Source: Phytophthora sp. 'mugwort' (lineage: Eukaryota > Oomycota > Peronosporomycetes > Peronosporales > Peronosporaceae). Taken from it: a stretch of DNA of 64,000 nt. Below, piece by piece: positions 44,101-57,636 of the stretch. Positions within the stretch are counted from its first letter, which is position 1, and each line of letters begins with the position of its first letter. A program made the translations under genes and the position numbers. The notes beneath the pieces are model-generated. The model did not search any database. It was given only the letters and a program-made list of their open reading frames with translations, and was not told where the DNA came from. Location of the stretch: the NCBI GenBank assembly GCA_033558025.1, contig JAUCEF010000017.1:2666001-2730000 (forward strand). Direction: 5' to 3'.

Positions 44101-47100
44101 TTCGCTGTTAGCAGCCTCGTGGTCAGCAGAGATGAGGACCAGATACAGACATCGTAGAAGCAGCTGCAGGATCTGACGCATCGGTCCACCCGGATGAGGT
44201 CGGGCGGAAATATTACTTCCTCCTGACAACGGCGCTGACGGGGAGTTGGACATAGCGGCACTTGGCGAAACACCAGTTGGCAACAGGTTAAACCCAAAGC
44301 CTAGCATGCTTGTACCAGCATTGGCACGAGCTGCAGAGCCCAAGGGTGGCGGGCTTTGCAGTCCGCTCTCCATCGGACGAGCAGGTGTGCTGCTACGACG
44401 GTGGGCATTAGTGGCTCGTCGCGCGAAGCTGGCATCGGAATCTGAGTGGAAATGAGATGCAAAGTGCTGCCAAATGCCTAGAATTGAATCGACCAGCTCG
44501 GCTTCGTGCCAGATCGCGCGTTCACACTTCCAAAAGACAGTCGCATCTTCGGTGCTTGAGCCACTCACCAAGTTGCTTGGATCCACCTCGCCTAGCGTAT
44601 CCGGATCGTAATGAAGCACGACAGCAGCAGCCAGAGATGCCAGACTCTCAGCGTTGCGCCACAAAATCGACTCCCGCGACGGTGTGCCTTCGTTGATACG
44701 CAGATTCATCTCCGCCGAGAGCATTTCATTCATCTTGTCCAACGTGGTTTTGAGCAAGGAGACCACGACCACTTCTAACTCCTCCGTGGACGTAATAAAG
44801 CGAGACAGAGCAGTAAACGGATCCTGTAGCAAAAACCACGCCATTTCGTTCGTCTTGACTTCCAGACAGATCATGGACGAGATCACATCGTACGACATGA
44901 GCGTAATGAAATCCACGCAGCCACTGGGCTGGTACACGGACATTAACTCCACAAGCGCCAGCTTCATGCGACTTGACATGTCATTAAAGCAGCTCGCACT
45001 CACGCCTTGTTTCTTCCGGTCTCCATCTCCATGTAATGCCAATAAGCCACGCACGAAATCCACGTCGTCTTGTGTGATAATGGAATACAACGCATTCACT
45101 CGCACTTCATCGGGCTCGTGCGTGTTCAGCACCATGTCGCGTAGACGGCTCATCGGGATACCAGGACAGCCATGCAGCTCGATTCCAAAGAGCGATGAGG
45201 GCGGCGACAGTGGGCTTTCATGTTGACACTGTGGATCCCCACGAAGACTAAGAATGGCCTCGATGATAGGCACCTGCTCTGTTGTTGATGATTCCGTAGC
45301 AGTGCCGCCCATGTTCGAGATACTTCCAAAGATTAACACGTGGCGGTTGATTGCGCTTGCTACTGTGGACGACGCAAAGATAATCTTAAGATGACGGATA
45401 GCAACCATACGAATCGTGACCGAGCTGGCGCGCACGAGGCCCAAGAAAGCCGACATCATGTTGTCGTGCCAAATCGTCGCAGTTGTGAGCACATTTTCGT
45501 CGATAAGAGCATCGTATGCTGCTGTTTTCCCATCCAATGCCTTCATATCCTTCTCCGTCACTTGAATTCCGAGAATCATGAGCAGAATTTCAGAGTAAAC
45601 GCCCATCGAGACGGGTCTTTCCTCAGGTTTGAGTGAATGCATGATCAAATACGCGTCGCCAACGGAAAGCTGAATCTTGTCTGGGTTGTTGACCATTTCA
45701 CGATCTTGAGTACACTCGCATTTCAAGTACAAATACGTTCGTAGCAAGCGCAGGGTCATGACACGAATGACGTCGTTGGAAAACTCCAACAATGGCAACC
45801 AGATCCGGAGACCACCCAAGCGACCAAAGAGATCAAGCATTCCTGCCGGAGCCGTGGGTTGCACCGATAGTTCAATCAATAATTGCAGCAAGTCGGGCAA
45901 ATCCGTCTCAGGCACGTTTTCAACCACTGAGCCACTCCCATCCAGGTCACTTTCAGGCATGCTCTTCGAACTCGCGGAAGACGAAACTGTAGCCGACGAT
46001 GAGGTCCCAGTTGATGATGCTCCAACTTCGTTAAGTGCGGGCGTGCCATCAATATTCATGCCTGGAATCATCGGGTTGCTTGGCTTTCCAATCATACAGA
46101 AAATAAGCGACCGCGTGCTTTCGTACGACAACTGGGACTTAACTTCTTTGCCTTTTCCAGGGAACGTCATCACGGAACCTGCCACCTTTGGAGCGGGGGA
46201 TTCACACAGCACAATCTGGATCATGGCCAGCACACGCCTCCGTAATTGATCAATTTCTTCATCTGAAAAATCCCGAGCGCGTCGAAGTGTCGTGGACGTG
46301 GGAATCCTCCAGTAAATCCACGACAAACAACGCAAAAAGTGGCGTGTCGAAGCTGGAGACAGGTTTTTACTGTCCTTGCGCGTCATAAGTTCCAGTTTGT
46401 CGAACATTGTTTCTTGGAGAGTCACTGGGGCGTTGACCCACACGCGGAAGTTAAAGAGCAGGAATTTGTAGATCTCGTCCGCTAGAATTCGGTCGGAAAT
46501 GACTGCACTACGTAGCCGCTCGATGGCGAGTAGCAGATCAGCTGTTAAATACTGCGGAGGCAGCGAGCGTAGCAGTAGAGCCATGAGACGAACACCTTGG
46601 CTACGTCGAAAGATGAACTTGTTGACTAGTGAATGACGCATCATCTCCGCGATCAACAGCACCACCTTCGGAATACTGCGCACGCCCATTGGTCGCGCAA
46701 TCAGGTCACTCATTTGTTTGAGAAAGTCCGAGTCCTCGTCGAACTGAGTCGTCAACACTCCAGTAGCTCCGGATAAACTCTTTCTTACAGCTAACGACGT
46801 CTCTGACGCGTCGTCTTCATTGTGTTTCGAGTCGGTAATCGTCGAATTCACAGTCGAGACAGCTGCAGTAGTCGATGTCACTAATAACGGAAGACAGATC
46901 AATGGGCCACCTAATTGGGCCACCGCTTGCTTGAACGTCCCAGCATGTCTCAATCGCACACCGGCACTAGCAGCAGCTGCGTGGTAATCATTGCCACTGG
47001 AATCATAGCACAAACCCTTCAATCGATCACAGTGACGGGCGTCATAGGCGAGCAGCAGTCCGTCATTGGAATTTCCAGCAGCATTGGGCCCTCCAGATGT

Positions 47101-48272
47101 TCCAGACACTCCCGTGACCCCACCGCTTGAAGACGTGGAGGAGGAGGAAATGTACGAGTTGAACTGGAACACTAGCGCATCGTACTCGTCGACGCTGTGG
47201 ATATTATTGATGATACTGGCCGGCAATGCCTGTCCAAAGAGCGCTGTGGGGCCCAGCAGGATACGTAACGCATTGGATCCGTTACTTTCACGCATAGCCA
47301 GATATGCCTTAACCACTGGCGCCATGAGGGCCGTATTCGGGTACGCTAAGCGCACACTTTGACGCAATTCCGAGTTGAGATAAACCTCGAGCTTGGAGCC
47401 ACGGAACTGGCGATGTGTGTGTGTGATACACAAGAAATGCCACCTGCCAGGCGTCACGAGATCCGGCACTTCGACATGACCATCATTCTTTCGCTTGTCA
47501 AAGCTCGTAAGCATTAGGGACGACCGTAGGAATGAGCACATGATGCCAACGCCCGTTTTCCCACAGAATGTAAACAGTGGCGCGACTTCTTCCGGTAGGA
47601 TCTCGAACTTGATCCAAGCGCAGAAAGTGTACCCATTGTTAGGGAAGGCCGGTAGTACGGGCATCAGGAGGCCTGAGAATTCTCCGTTGAGGTCAAAGAA
47701 TGACGCTGGTCCGAACGAGTCACGCGCAATCATCTCGAGTGTGGACAGATAATAGCTCACTGCCTGATCGTCTGGCTCCTCGTGTATCATGCGCATACTA
47801 CGGAAGACCGCGAGCATGGCCTGGATGTCGTCGATGTTGACGGAGTGGTAAGCCAGGTACAGAAACACCCTCAGCACCTTCTTGAGCACGGTGTAAGGCA
47901 GACTCGGGTCTGCGAAGAGACCTCGCTCGCTCAGGAAGCCCAGGATCTCGCGCTGTAGGCCGGCGGTGGAGCAGGCTTCCACGTTGCCGCAGCTGCTGCG
48001 CACGAGGCTGATGAGCGCCTCCAGCGCGCGAATCTGCTCACTCTCGTCCAGCACGCCGACGATGCTGGAGAAAAGCGTCTTGAGTCGCGACGGCCGTCGG
48101 ATCTGCAGGCGTGTGGCCTCCATCTCGCTAAATTCCTTCCCACCCACTGCAGAATAAATGGTCAAGTTATAGTCAGAGTCGCCACTATTTACTCCTCAGA
48201 AGAGCAATATTAGCACGTACGTAGCTCCCGCAGGAAGACGGAGACGACGTCCTGCGCCTCCACGAGCTCCAT
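38154..48272 (-). CDS. Giant LamG-PH-BEACH-WD40 protein with C-terminal ELMO domain
   Basis: Exons 48272-48221, 48146-38784 and 38713-38154 give 3,324 residues. A LamG/ConA-like fold lies near 175-320 (NGYTFCAWIKFE), and a long alpha-solenoid follows. A BEACH-type PH domain (about 1940-2080) leads into BEACH (about 2095-2350: REISNFEYLMALNVSAGRSY, QYPVFPWV, PEFFYLPEL) and then WD40 repeats (about 2410-2875). After these a separate domain at about 2950-3160 matches ELMO: YEEMLRALWNAIY, WSRLGFQRPDPTTDFRAGGM, LVYFASRYT, AGINVTCM, FDYLWNEMNANYGNF. It spans intron 38714-38783. The tail has two DPF motifs, including the terminal DDPFASLM. BEACH proteins act in membrane traffic and lysosome or contractile vacuole biology. 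ELMO domains of the ELMOD type are GAPs for Arl/Arf GTPases, and the presumed catalytic Arg is kept (codon 39097-39099). Confidence 0.92.
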
Positions 48273-48498
48273 GGTCGAATGATTCGAGAGGGAGGACACG
48301 GCGGAGCTTTGGGATGCGTCTGCGTCTTGGGAACTGATCGCCAAGGTCGTGGCTGCACTATCCACGAATGGCTTCCTCCTCCTCTCTCGTCGGCATACAA
48401 AATACAAGTCATTTGGGAAATCCGCCGCTCCTTTGCAGTTCTTTTGGGATTGGTTAATAGTGAGATGGATACACTTTTAATGTGTCCCTTTAGTTGTA

Positions 48499-50458
48499 TT
48501 AGTGCTCGAAGTTTGCCATGACAAGAGGCTTCGCCACCAGCGTCTGGATGAGCTTGCGCAGCGCGTTGAGCTCCTTCTGGTCGATGAGTTCGAAGTGCTG
48601 CACGAAGAGGATGAAGCGCTTAAAGCAGAATTTCAGATGCGACTCGGCGTGCAGCGCCACGTAGTTCTGCAGGTGGTTGTGGTACATGTGCGCGTAGACG
48701 CGGAACAGGCGCTTGAGGATGTTACGCACTGTGCGCAGGAACTTAGGGTCGCTCTGTCCGCTGCAGTTGCTGCTTGTAGCAGTGTTGTAGACCTCTGGGA
48801 AGAGCTGCGTGTCGTCGAGCTGTTTTTCCACCCACTCGAGTAACCGCGCAATGTACTCTGCGGCCGGTAGCGAGACCGGCGTCACTTGCTGCACGCCGTC
48901 CGCCCACAGATACGTGTAGCAAGGCCCCGCCGACATCTGTGGACACGAATTGTGTGTGCAAAACTCGGAGATGGTGCCGAACAACAGACTGATCTCGTTG
49001 AAGAAGTCGATGACGTGCACGGCGACCCACTCGTCAAGTTGGCAGCCCTCTGGCAGCTGGATACAGTCCAGGAGGTCCAGGCCACACGCCATGGAATCCT
49101 TGATATAGCGGTGAAGATTCCACGTCCGTGTGCCTGATATGTGCTTCTTGCGTGGACATATGCTCTGATCCTGGTTGAGTACGTGGTTGGGCATGATGCG
49201 CATGGGGGCGTTTGCTTGCACCTTACTGGGAGAAGCGGTTGCAGTCGGGTAACGTGGTGAGGATGGCTTGTCAATTCGAGCGGGGTCTTCCGAACGCTTG
49301 TCGTCTGCGTTGTTGTTGCTATCGTTCTCACTATCGTCTGAGCTTTCAGCTGCCTCAGCATCATTGATACGCTCTTCGGTCACTTGGACCGCCTTCTTCT
49401 CCGTCGCAAGTGCTCGATATCTTCCCAATTGTTTCTGGAGACTCGTGACCTCATTTAGCATCCATTTGGCACTAAGAGCCTGATGCTGAAGCATGAGCTA
49501 CCCACGAAAACGAAGCAAAAAAGTCAAGACGTGAAGTAAATTGAGGGAAAGCGTGGAGAACGACACCTCGCTTACCCTTTCGATAGCCAGACTAGCGATT
49601 TCGGACAGATCGTTCGTCAAAACAGCAGCGACATCCGCAGCCACCTCGTTGTCAATTTCTTGAAATCGTGCGAGAGCAACTTGATACTTAGCTCGGTTCT
49701 GCAACGCCAGTGTAAAGAATGAATGAGAAACTGCGTAGTGTTTTCTAACTATTCGACAAGAATTTACGCGACGAAGACGGGAAGACTCGTGGCGAGTCGA
49801 CGATTGGATCTCGTCCACTTTCCGTTCGTATCGAAGCACGACGCTCTTGACACTGTTGCGGTGGTCGCACCTCAGCTGCGCAACAAACAAGCGACAGTCA
49901 GTCCCTGCCAACTCGCTGTCGTACTCAATGAGTATGAGTAACTCATACCTTAAGCTCTGGAATACCAGCCAAAATGGTCTGCAGTGGTGCAATCGAGCTC
50001 ATCCTAAACGTTGTAACATCCGCCAGGAGCTTGCGTGCTTCTGCTGCTGTTTGGAGCTCGTTTTCATCGCCATAAAGGTTATGCACACACGATGCAAGAT
50101 CGCGACTTGAAGCCACCACCTCTGAGTGGGAAAGGGTCCAAGCAAAATCAGACGTTGCCACTACCGCTCAAGTGAAATTGTGCAGTGACGCACCGCAAAT
50201 GGCTTGGCAGTGGCGCGACAGCTTGTTGACCGTGTCCTTCAGACCCACTTTACACATAATCAACGTCAGATATACTCGTAGTCACTGCAAACATGTTGCA
50301 TCGTCACCTTCGAAGCGTTCAAGACGTGCGACCATCTCGACGAATTCCGTGCCGCGGTTGCCATTTCTTTCACTCTCGGCGTTCTTTGCCGCATCTAGAC
50401 TAAGGGACGACGTGGCGAGCTCGGACCCGCCGCCGCTGTTAAAAAACTTGCGTAGCAT
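48499..50458 (-). CDS. BAR-MOB fusion protein
   Basis: Six exons (50458-50308, 50247-50194, 50121-49949, 49875-49768, 49698-49576, 49497-48499) give 535 residues. Residues 45-225 or so form a three-helix coiled-coil like a BAR domain, with VGLKDTVNKLSRHCQAICEV, VHNLYGDENE, YERKVDEIQSSTRHESSRLR and KYQVALARFQEIDNEVAADV. BAR domains bind curved membranes. After an acidic linker, residues 300-530 are a MOB/phocein domain: LHRYIKDSMACGLDL, DEWVAVHVIDFFNEISLLFG, the zinc Cys pair CTHNSCP, YLWADG, and the zinc His region YAHMYHNHL. MOB proteins activate NDR/LATS kinases or join STRIPAK. The last exon begins inside the BAR coiled coil, so the two parts are one transcript and one reading frame. Its stop is 226 bp before the BEACH start on the same strand. 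Confidence 0.85.
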
Positions 50459-50884
50459 TTACCTGGTTGCACTCTTGTGCTCTTTACTGTCTGTGATGAA
50501 AATAAATGGCGTCATAATCACTATTTGTTCTGCGAGATGCACCTGAACCCAAAAATGGCTGCATGACATTACTAAGAAACCTTGCGATGCTGCAGTTCAC
50601 CAAAAGAGTGACCCAAGTCAATAGGCTGTAGCACCTTCCTTGTATCTGACTGGGTACGCTGTGCAGGCCGCAGAACGAATATACCCACATTCTAGCTATA
50701 CTGGAGACCCTGTGCATGTGCTCGGAGGCGGACCAGGTCGACAACCTCAGCATTTAAGCTACTAGAAGCTTGCTGATCTTCCACTTCAACGCCAACATTA
50801 CCAACTCGTACTTATCCGAGGCATTGTGCCACACAGCTTGAAACGACTTGAGGTCTCGATTACTCCTCTCTTTTGGGTGAAGCC

Positions 50885-51910
50885 ATGCTGCCGCACCGCG
50901 TTCCCGTGGCCGTGTCCGGGCGTCTGCGTTCGCCGCCGCGTCAGAAGATAATGTACTACGTGCTTTGCTTCCTGGGCGCGGCGGCGGTGCTGCAGATGCT
51001 GCGATTCCTATACGGTAAGTGCGATACGCGCGTGCACATGTCGTCGCTATTGACCAAGACCTCCCGCATCCTCAAGCGCAACAACGTCGAGTACTGGCTG
51101 GACAAGGGTACGCTGCTGGGTGTGCATCGAGACGATGGGCTCATTCCCTGGGAATATGACGTGGATCTGGGTGTCATGAACGCCACGTGCGCCGAGATCT
51201 CAGCGCTTAAGAGCGAGTTCGAGGCCGTCGGACTCACGGCGTATGATCGCGAAGACGACATCCCCCACAAGGTCAAGCTCACGTACGACACAGAGAACCA
51301 CGAGTTCTACTGGTCGGACCCGAGGCTGCATGACCCATGCATCCGTGTGTACGATGCGACGGACGTTGGTACTTGGGTGGACATTTACTGGTACGTGGAG
51401 CTTACGCACGAGGAAGTTGCGGCAGATCGTGAGAATGTGTTGGTGCCGCCGAACTACGACGAGGAAGACAGTCTCGTGTGCTGCTCGGAAGGACTGCAGG
51501 CGCACACGGAGAATATGTGCTGTGGAGGCTGCGTACCACGCAAGTCGCTCTTCCCGCTGCAGCGCAAGTACGTGAACGTCCATGATGGCGTCGATCCTGT
51601 TCAGGAGCAGCCCATGCCGGCTGAAGTAGCGCAATTCCTTTCTATTCAGTACGGCAAGAGCGCGTTGACAAGTCGCGAGATCAAGGTAACGAAGAGGATA
51701 AAGTGCATGGGTTTTTGCCATGTTTGTCATATCACTCATGCTTACTCCCTCGTCATGCTGCAGGGTTGGAAAGGTGTCGTGTGCGGCTTCTGGACGAGTC
51801 CGCTGCTATTTATGGTGCATCTGGCGCTGCTCAACGGTGTGCTGGTGGTACTCGTGATTCTCTACCAACGCCGGTGCTCCTCCGATAGCTCGAAGCGACG
51901 AAAGTTATAA
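50885..51910 (+). CDS. LicD-like (fukutin-type) membrane protein
   Basis: Exons 50885-51685 and 51764-51910 give 315 residues. If the 78-nt GT-AG intron is retained, the frame stays open and gives 341. An N-terminal anchor (MYYVLCFLGAAAVLQMLRFL) places the domain in the Golgi or ER lumen. The LicD/nucleotidyltransferase-like core has NNVEYWLDKGTLLGVHRDDG, IPWEYDVDLGVM (a DxD-type site) and GTWVDIYWYVE. A Cys-rich segment (CCSEGLQAHTENMCCGGCVP) and a second membrane helix (FMVHLALLNGVLVVLVILYQ) follow. The family includes phosphocholine and ribitol-phosphate transferases that modify glycans. The acceptor here is unknown. Confidence 0.75.
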   Translation: MLPHRVPVAVSGRLRSPPRQKIMYYVLCFLGAAAVLQMLRFLYGKCDTRVHMSSLLTKTSRILKRNNVEYWLDKGTLLGVHRDDGLIPWEYDVDLGVMNATCAEISALKSEFEAVGLTAYDREDDIPHKVKLTYDTENHEFYWSDPRLHDPCIRVYDATDVGTWVDIYWYVELTHEEVAADRENVLVPPNYDEEDSLVCCSEGLQAHTENMCCGGCVPRKSLFPLQRKYVNVHDGVDPVQEQPMPAEVAQFLSIQYGKSALTSREIKVTKRIKCMGFCHVCHITHAYSLVMLQGWKGVVCGFWTSPLLFMVHLALLNGVLVVLVILYQRRCSSDSSKRRKL

Positions 51911-52557
51911 AATGCCAACGGCACTCGGAGGCTCGAGCGTCTAGCAAGCAAGATACGCAAATGCCAGCAAAGTGGCTGCCCATCTATCTGTGGTGACATG
52001 TCTTACTGTGCTCACATCGACTTTGGTTTCAGTGGGGAACCCCGCAAATGTCGCGGAACTAACGTCGCAAAGGTATTCATTCATGCACTGCCTTCCACGT
52101 GCAGGGGGGAGGAGGCATCGATCGCGCGCTCGGCACCGCGGGTGCAAGTGGTGGTGTGCGATCGTCGAGCGAGTGTCTGCAGTCCAACAAACTGAGCCGC
52201 CTGCGCCTAACTTTCTAATTTTGCTTCGGTTGGTTTCGTGCGGCCTTTCGCGTTCGCTTTCGTTCGCGCCATGCTCTGCACTGTTGTAATTGCTGGAGGT
52301 TAGCTATTATTCAGTTATCGTTGAGCTTATAGTTTGTATGTCGTGTCACCGTCCATCCAATCACTTTCGGCGGGTATAGAGTCTTGAATCCGCTCTTGTT
52401 CTGTCCCTGACCGACCTCCGTCTCTGTCGCTACAAATGACAACAACAGCATTCATTATTCAATTTTACTCGTAGAGCGCAAGTGGCCACCGAATCACGAC
52501 TTGACTGGCTTGCCGTCCTCGCTGCGCGCACACTGCCCCAACCACACACACAACGTC
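51911..52557. other. Intergenic
   Basis: No supportable gene. A 65-codon frame at 51998-52195 contains HIDFGF, the phosphoinositide-kinase motif, but nothing around it fits that family. Confidence 0.4.
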
Positions 52558-54975
<2,418 letters not shown>

Positions 54976-55607
54976 CGTGGACGACATCGTGTCCAGCAGC
55001 GCAGCAGACGAGCTGCAGATGAAGAACATACGCTTGCAAGGCGGCAAATGAGATGGACAGGCGGGTCGGAATGGATACACACGAGTGGACGAAACCCGTG
55101 AAGGCAAGCAGCAGGTTGAAGACGCGAGGCGTGTGCTTGCCACGCGCAAGTTACGGAGGCGACTCGCCTGCTTCTACACGATGCACATACGAAGTGCCCA
55201 AGAGCGCTCTGCCGTGCGGTGGCGAGCGCCCTTTATCTCGTCGGTTCGATTACCGCTCGAAGCGGTGTATCGGCGCGCAGGCGACGACGTCTCGATAGAT
55301 AAAGGCAGATAATACATGCCACCGTCCTCGCTAGATGTTACAGTAACGCACATAGTTCCGGCTCGCATATGTAGAAGTGCTACTTGCTTGAGAGGATGTG
55401 TAGCTCTGTAGTGGGACGCCGAAGAACCACCTCAGATACTGGAAGAATTTGAGGGCGGAGAGGAAACACGAAGCGAAGAAATTACGTGTGTGTGTGTAGT
55501 GAATAGAGATAGTGGTTGGTTGTCTGACCCTTTGCTTGTTGTGGCATAAGTTAACTAGCTAGAATACGTGGGCCTTCCGCTGAGACCTGGGTAGTTAAAT
55601 GATGAAT
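54976..55607. other. Intergenic, convergent 3' flanks
   Basis: Short frames on the + strand continue in the PHTF 3' flank but show no family feature. A GTGTGTGTGTAG stretch lies near 55487. Nothing else was seen. Confidence 0.4.
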
Positions 55608-56537
55608 CTAAAATGGGGGCGTCGGGAACTCACGCGACGTGCGGAGCAGTAGTGACTCGAGCTTGGATGGTTTAGTAGGGCAGATGGGTGTTCGGTCCAC
55701 CTCGGCATCTGCGATCCCCATAACCTGCGGTACTTCGGCGAAGGACACGCGCGTTGGTGTACACTTGGGCTCCATGGGAGGCTTCTGGAGCGTATCCACC
55801 ATGGCGTGGTCCACTTTGAGGCGCTGGTACTTGAGCGTGAAGCGCTTCATGTATGAATCGGCGGCCAGTAGGAACGGCAGCGCCTGCTCGGGTTTGTTCT
55901 CGTGCCAGAGCTGAGCGCCGCGATCACGCGCGATGGACATGGCGCGCCATAGAACAGAGATATCGCGGCTGCTAGCGTCGAAGCCACTGAGTAACGGGAA
56001 CTCGCTGACGGCGGATGGGCTTGCGGGTGGTGAGCTGACGGACTCCTGCGCTTGGATGAGCGCCATGGTCCACATCTGCTCGGCCTCCATGTGCAGCGTC
56101 TCGTGACGCTCGGTCTGCTCCAAAAGCTGCGCCATGCGGTTACGCGCCAGCTCCAAGAAGCGCACACACGTGTGCTGCTCATAGACTCCCATCTCCTTAA
56201 GGATGGCGAGCTCCTTGGCAATGGCGAAAAGATTGCGCTCCATGACGACGCTATTCATGTCTGAGGCCCAGGCCTCCACGAGGATCATCTTGAGCTTAAG
56301 CTGCAACGAGAGACCCATGAGGCTGCGGCGCAGCAGCTCCTCACTCTCGTTGGTGGCAGCGTGCTTAACAGCGGCGGTTTGCTGCAGCGCAGTGTGCACG
56401 GGGCTGGAAGCCATCGCGCGCGGCGACATACTCAGCGGCATGGCCAGGATCTTGCTGGAGTCCATAGGCTCGATGCTACGGCGCCGCTTCTTGCTGGTGG
56501 TCGCGGTCGTGTCGGCGATCGGCAGCACGGTCATCAT
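55608..56537 (-). CDS. Hypothetical protein, mostly helical
   Basis: One exon of 309 residues that I cannot assign to a family. The N-terminus is Thr/Ser-rich with a basic patch (SKKRRRSIEP), possibly a nuclear signal. From about 60 to 165 it is helical and amphipathic, with heptad-like spacing (SLQLKLKMILVEAWASDMNS, ERNLFAIAKELAILKEMGVY, FLELARNRMAQLLEQTERHE). A second helical block follows (AMSIARDRGAQLWHENKPEQ), resembling a TPR or MIT hairpin. The C-terminus is Pro/Ser-rich (SREFPTPPF). A coding call is supported by frame length, strong third-position G/C bias and no convincing frame on the opposite strand. Confidence 0.65.
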   Translation of the reverse strand: MMTVLPIADTTATTSKKRRRSIEPMDSSKILAMPLSMSPRAMASSPVHTALQQTAAVKHAATNESEELLRRSLMGLSLQLKLKMILVEAWASDMNSVVMERNLFAIAKELAILKEMGVYEQHTCVRFLELARNRMAQLLEQTERHETLHMEAEQMWTMALIQAQESVSSPPASPSAVSEFPLLSGFDASSRDISVLWRAMSIARDRGAQLWHENKPEQALPFLLAADSYMKRFTLKYQRLKVDHAMVDTLQKPPMEPKCTPTRVSFAEVPQVMGIADAEVDRTPICPTKPSKLESLLLRTSREFPTPPF

Positions 56538-57636
56538 GATACGAAGGCGGGCGGGGGTTCACTTACGGGATGGATGCCCTGTTCGTCCTATAGCTAATAA
56601 TGCACTAGCTGACGAGATTGCCCGTTAGAAAATGAGGCAAACCCACAGCAGCCGACTGTGGATTTTCCGGACCAGCCAGTCATACAGACAGCCAGTGTAA
56701 ACCGGAAAGGTAACGGCCAGAGCCGAGCCAGGCATTGATACCGCCCACTGTCACTGGTGGATTCAGAGAGCGAGTCGGAGACAGCGTTTCCGGCTCCCGT
56801 GCCCTTGTGGGCCGGCTGGCAACAGGCCAGTGCCAGTGCCAGCAGGAGGTGCGCGCGACTGTCGCGCCACCGTCACTCGCTGCTGGTCAGCAGCGCCGTC
56901 CATCTACGGCAATAACCACCGAACGGCACGTCTAGGATCAGTGTTTGAACCACAGCCGGCGACCAAATTGGTAACGTGTGGTGCGGTGGCTGGGATGTCA
57001 CCACCCACGGCGCACGCGCTGGCGACGAGGCAGACGTTCACCGACGACTATCCGGTAGGCCACGTGCGGAATCAAGCTGCTCGCTGTGATCGAGTTTTTT
57101 TGGCCTGCCACCTGCCTCTTTCATTCACTGGGCCTGAGTTCGTCACAAGTCCCAGTCACGGCTTTTTAGAGGTTCGTGTTCGTGGCCGGCTATTGTCGCT
57201 GACATTCCCCTTGAAAGCGATGCACCGGAACTGACAGGTGTATTACTTCTGACAGGACAAAAAGAGACAGGATAGCTGTGTACAGTGCGAATAGGCGCAT
57301 ACCTGAGTTGTACAGTACTGACACAGTGCGATAAATCCGCTCGCTGCTGCCAGAAACATGACCAGTAAACTTGGGCAACTGATCCCGTGTTGGGACTTTT
57401 CTCATCAAATGTCGCCACCAGCCAGCCGCACTTATCCCGCCAGCAGCCAGCCAGTCAGCAGCAACCTGCTGCTCTGCTGGCGAGATGTTTTACGTGCGAA
57501 GCTCGAGCCCTTAAGTACTGTTTAAACTTTCCACTGGAGTCGCGGTGCGTCCGCTGTTAGTGGTGCGCTCTCTTCACGATGTACTTCGCGATGCCAGTGA
57601 AGGGTCACGCAGCGCCGCGGAGCTACCCGGCTGACC
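56538..57636. other. Gene-poor region before the inverted duplication
   Basis: CAG- and CCAG-rich low-complexity blocks occur near 56825-56850 and 57415-57480 (for example CAGCCAGCCAGTCAGCAGCA). No coding frame is supportable. Confidence 0.4.

Noticed and set aside
51998..52195. A 65-codon frame containing HIDFGF, the phosphoinositide-kinase catalytic motif
   Set aside because: No other kinase motif before or after it, no exons nearby that extend it, and the rest is Arg/Cys-rich. Chance match.
57143..57418. Overlapping 72-91 codon minus frames before the inverted duplication
   Set aside because: Two frames overlap almost fully with no coding bias favouring either.
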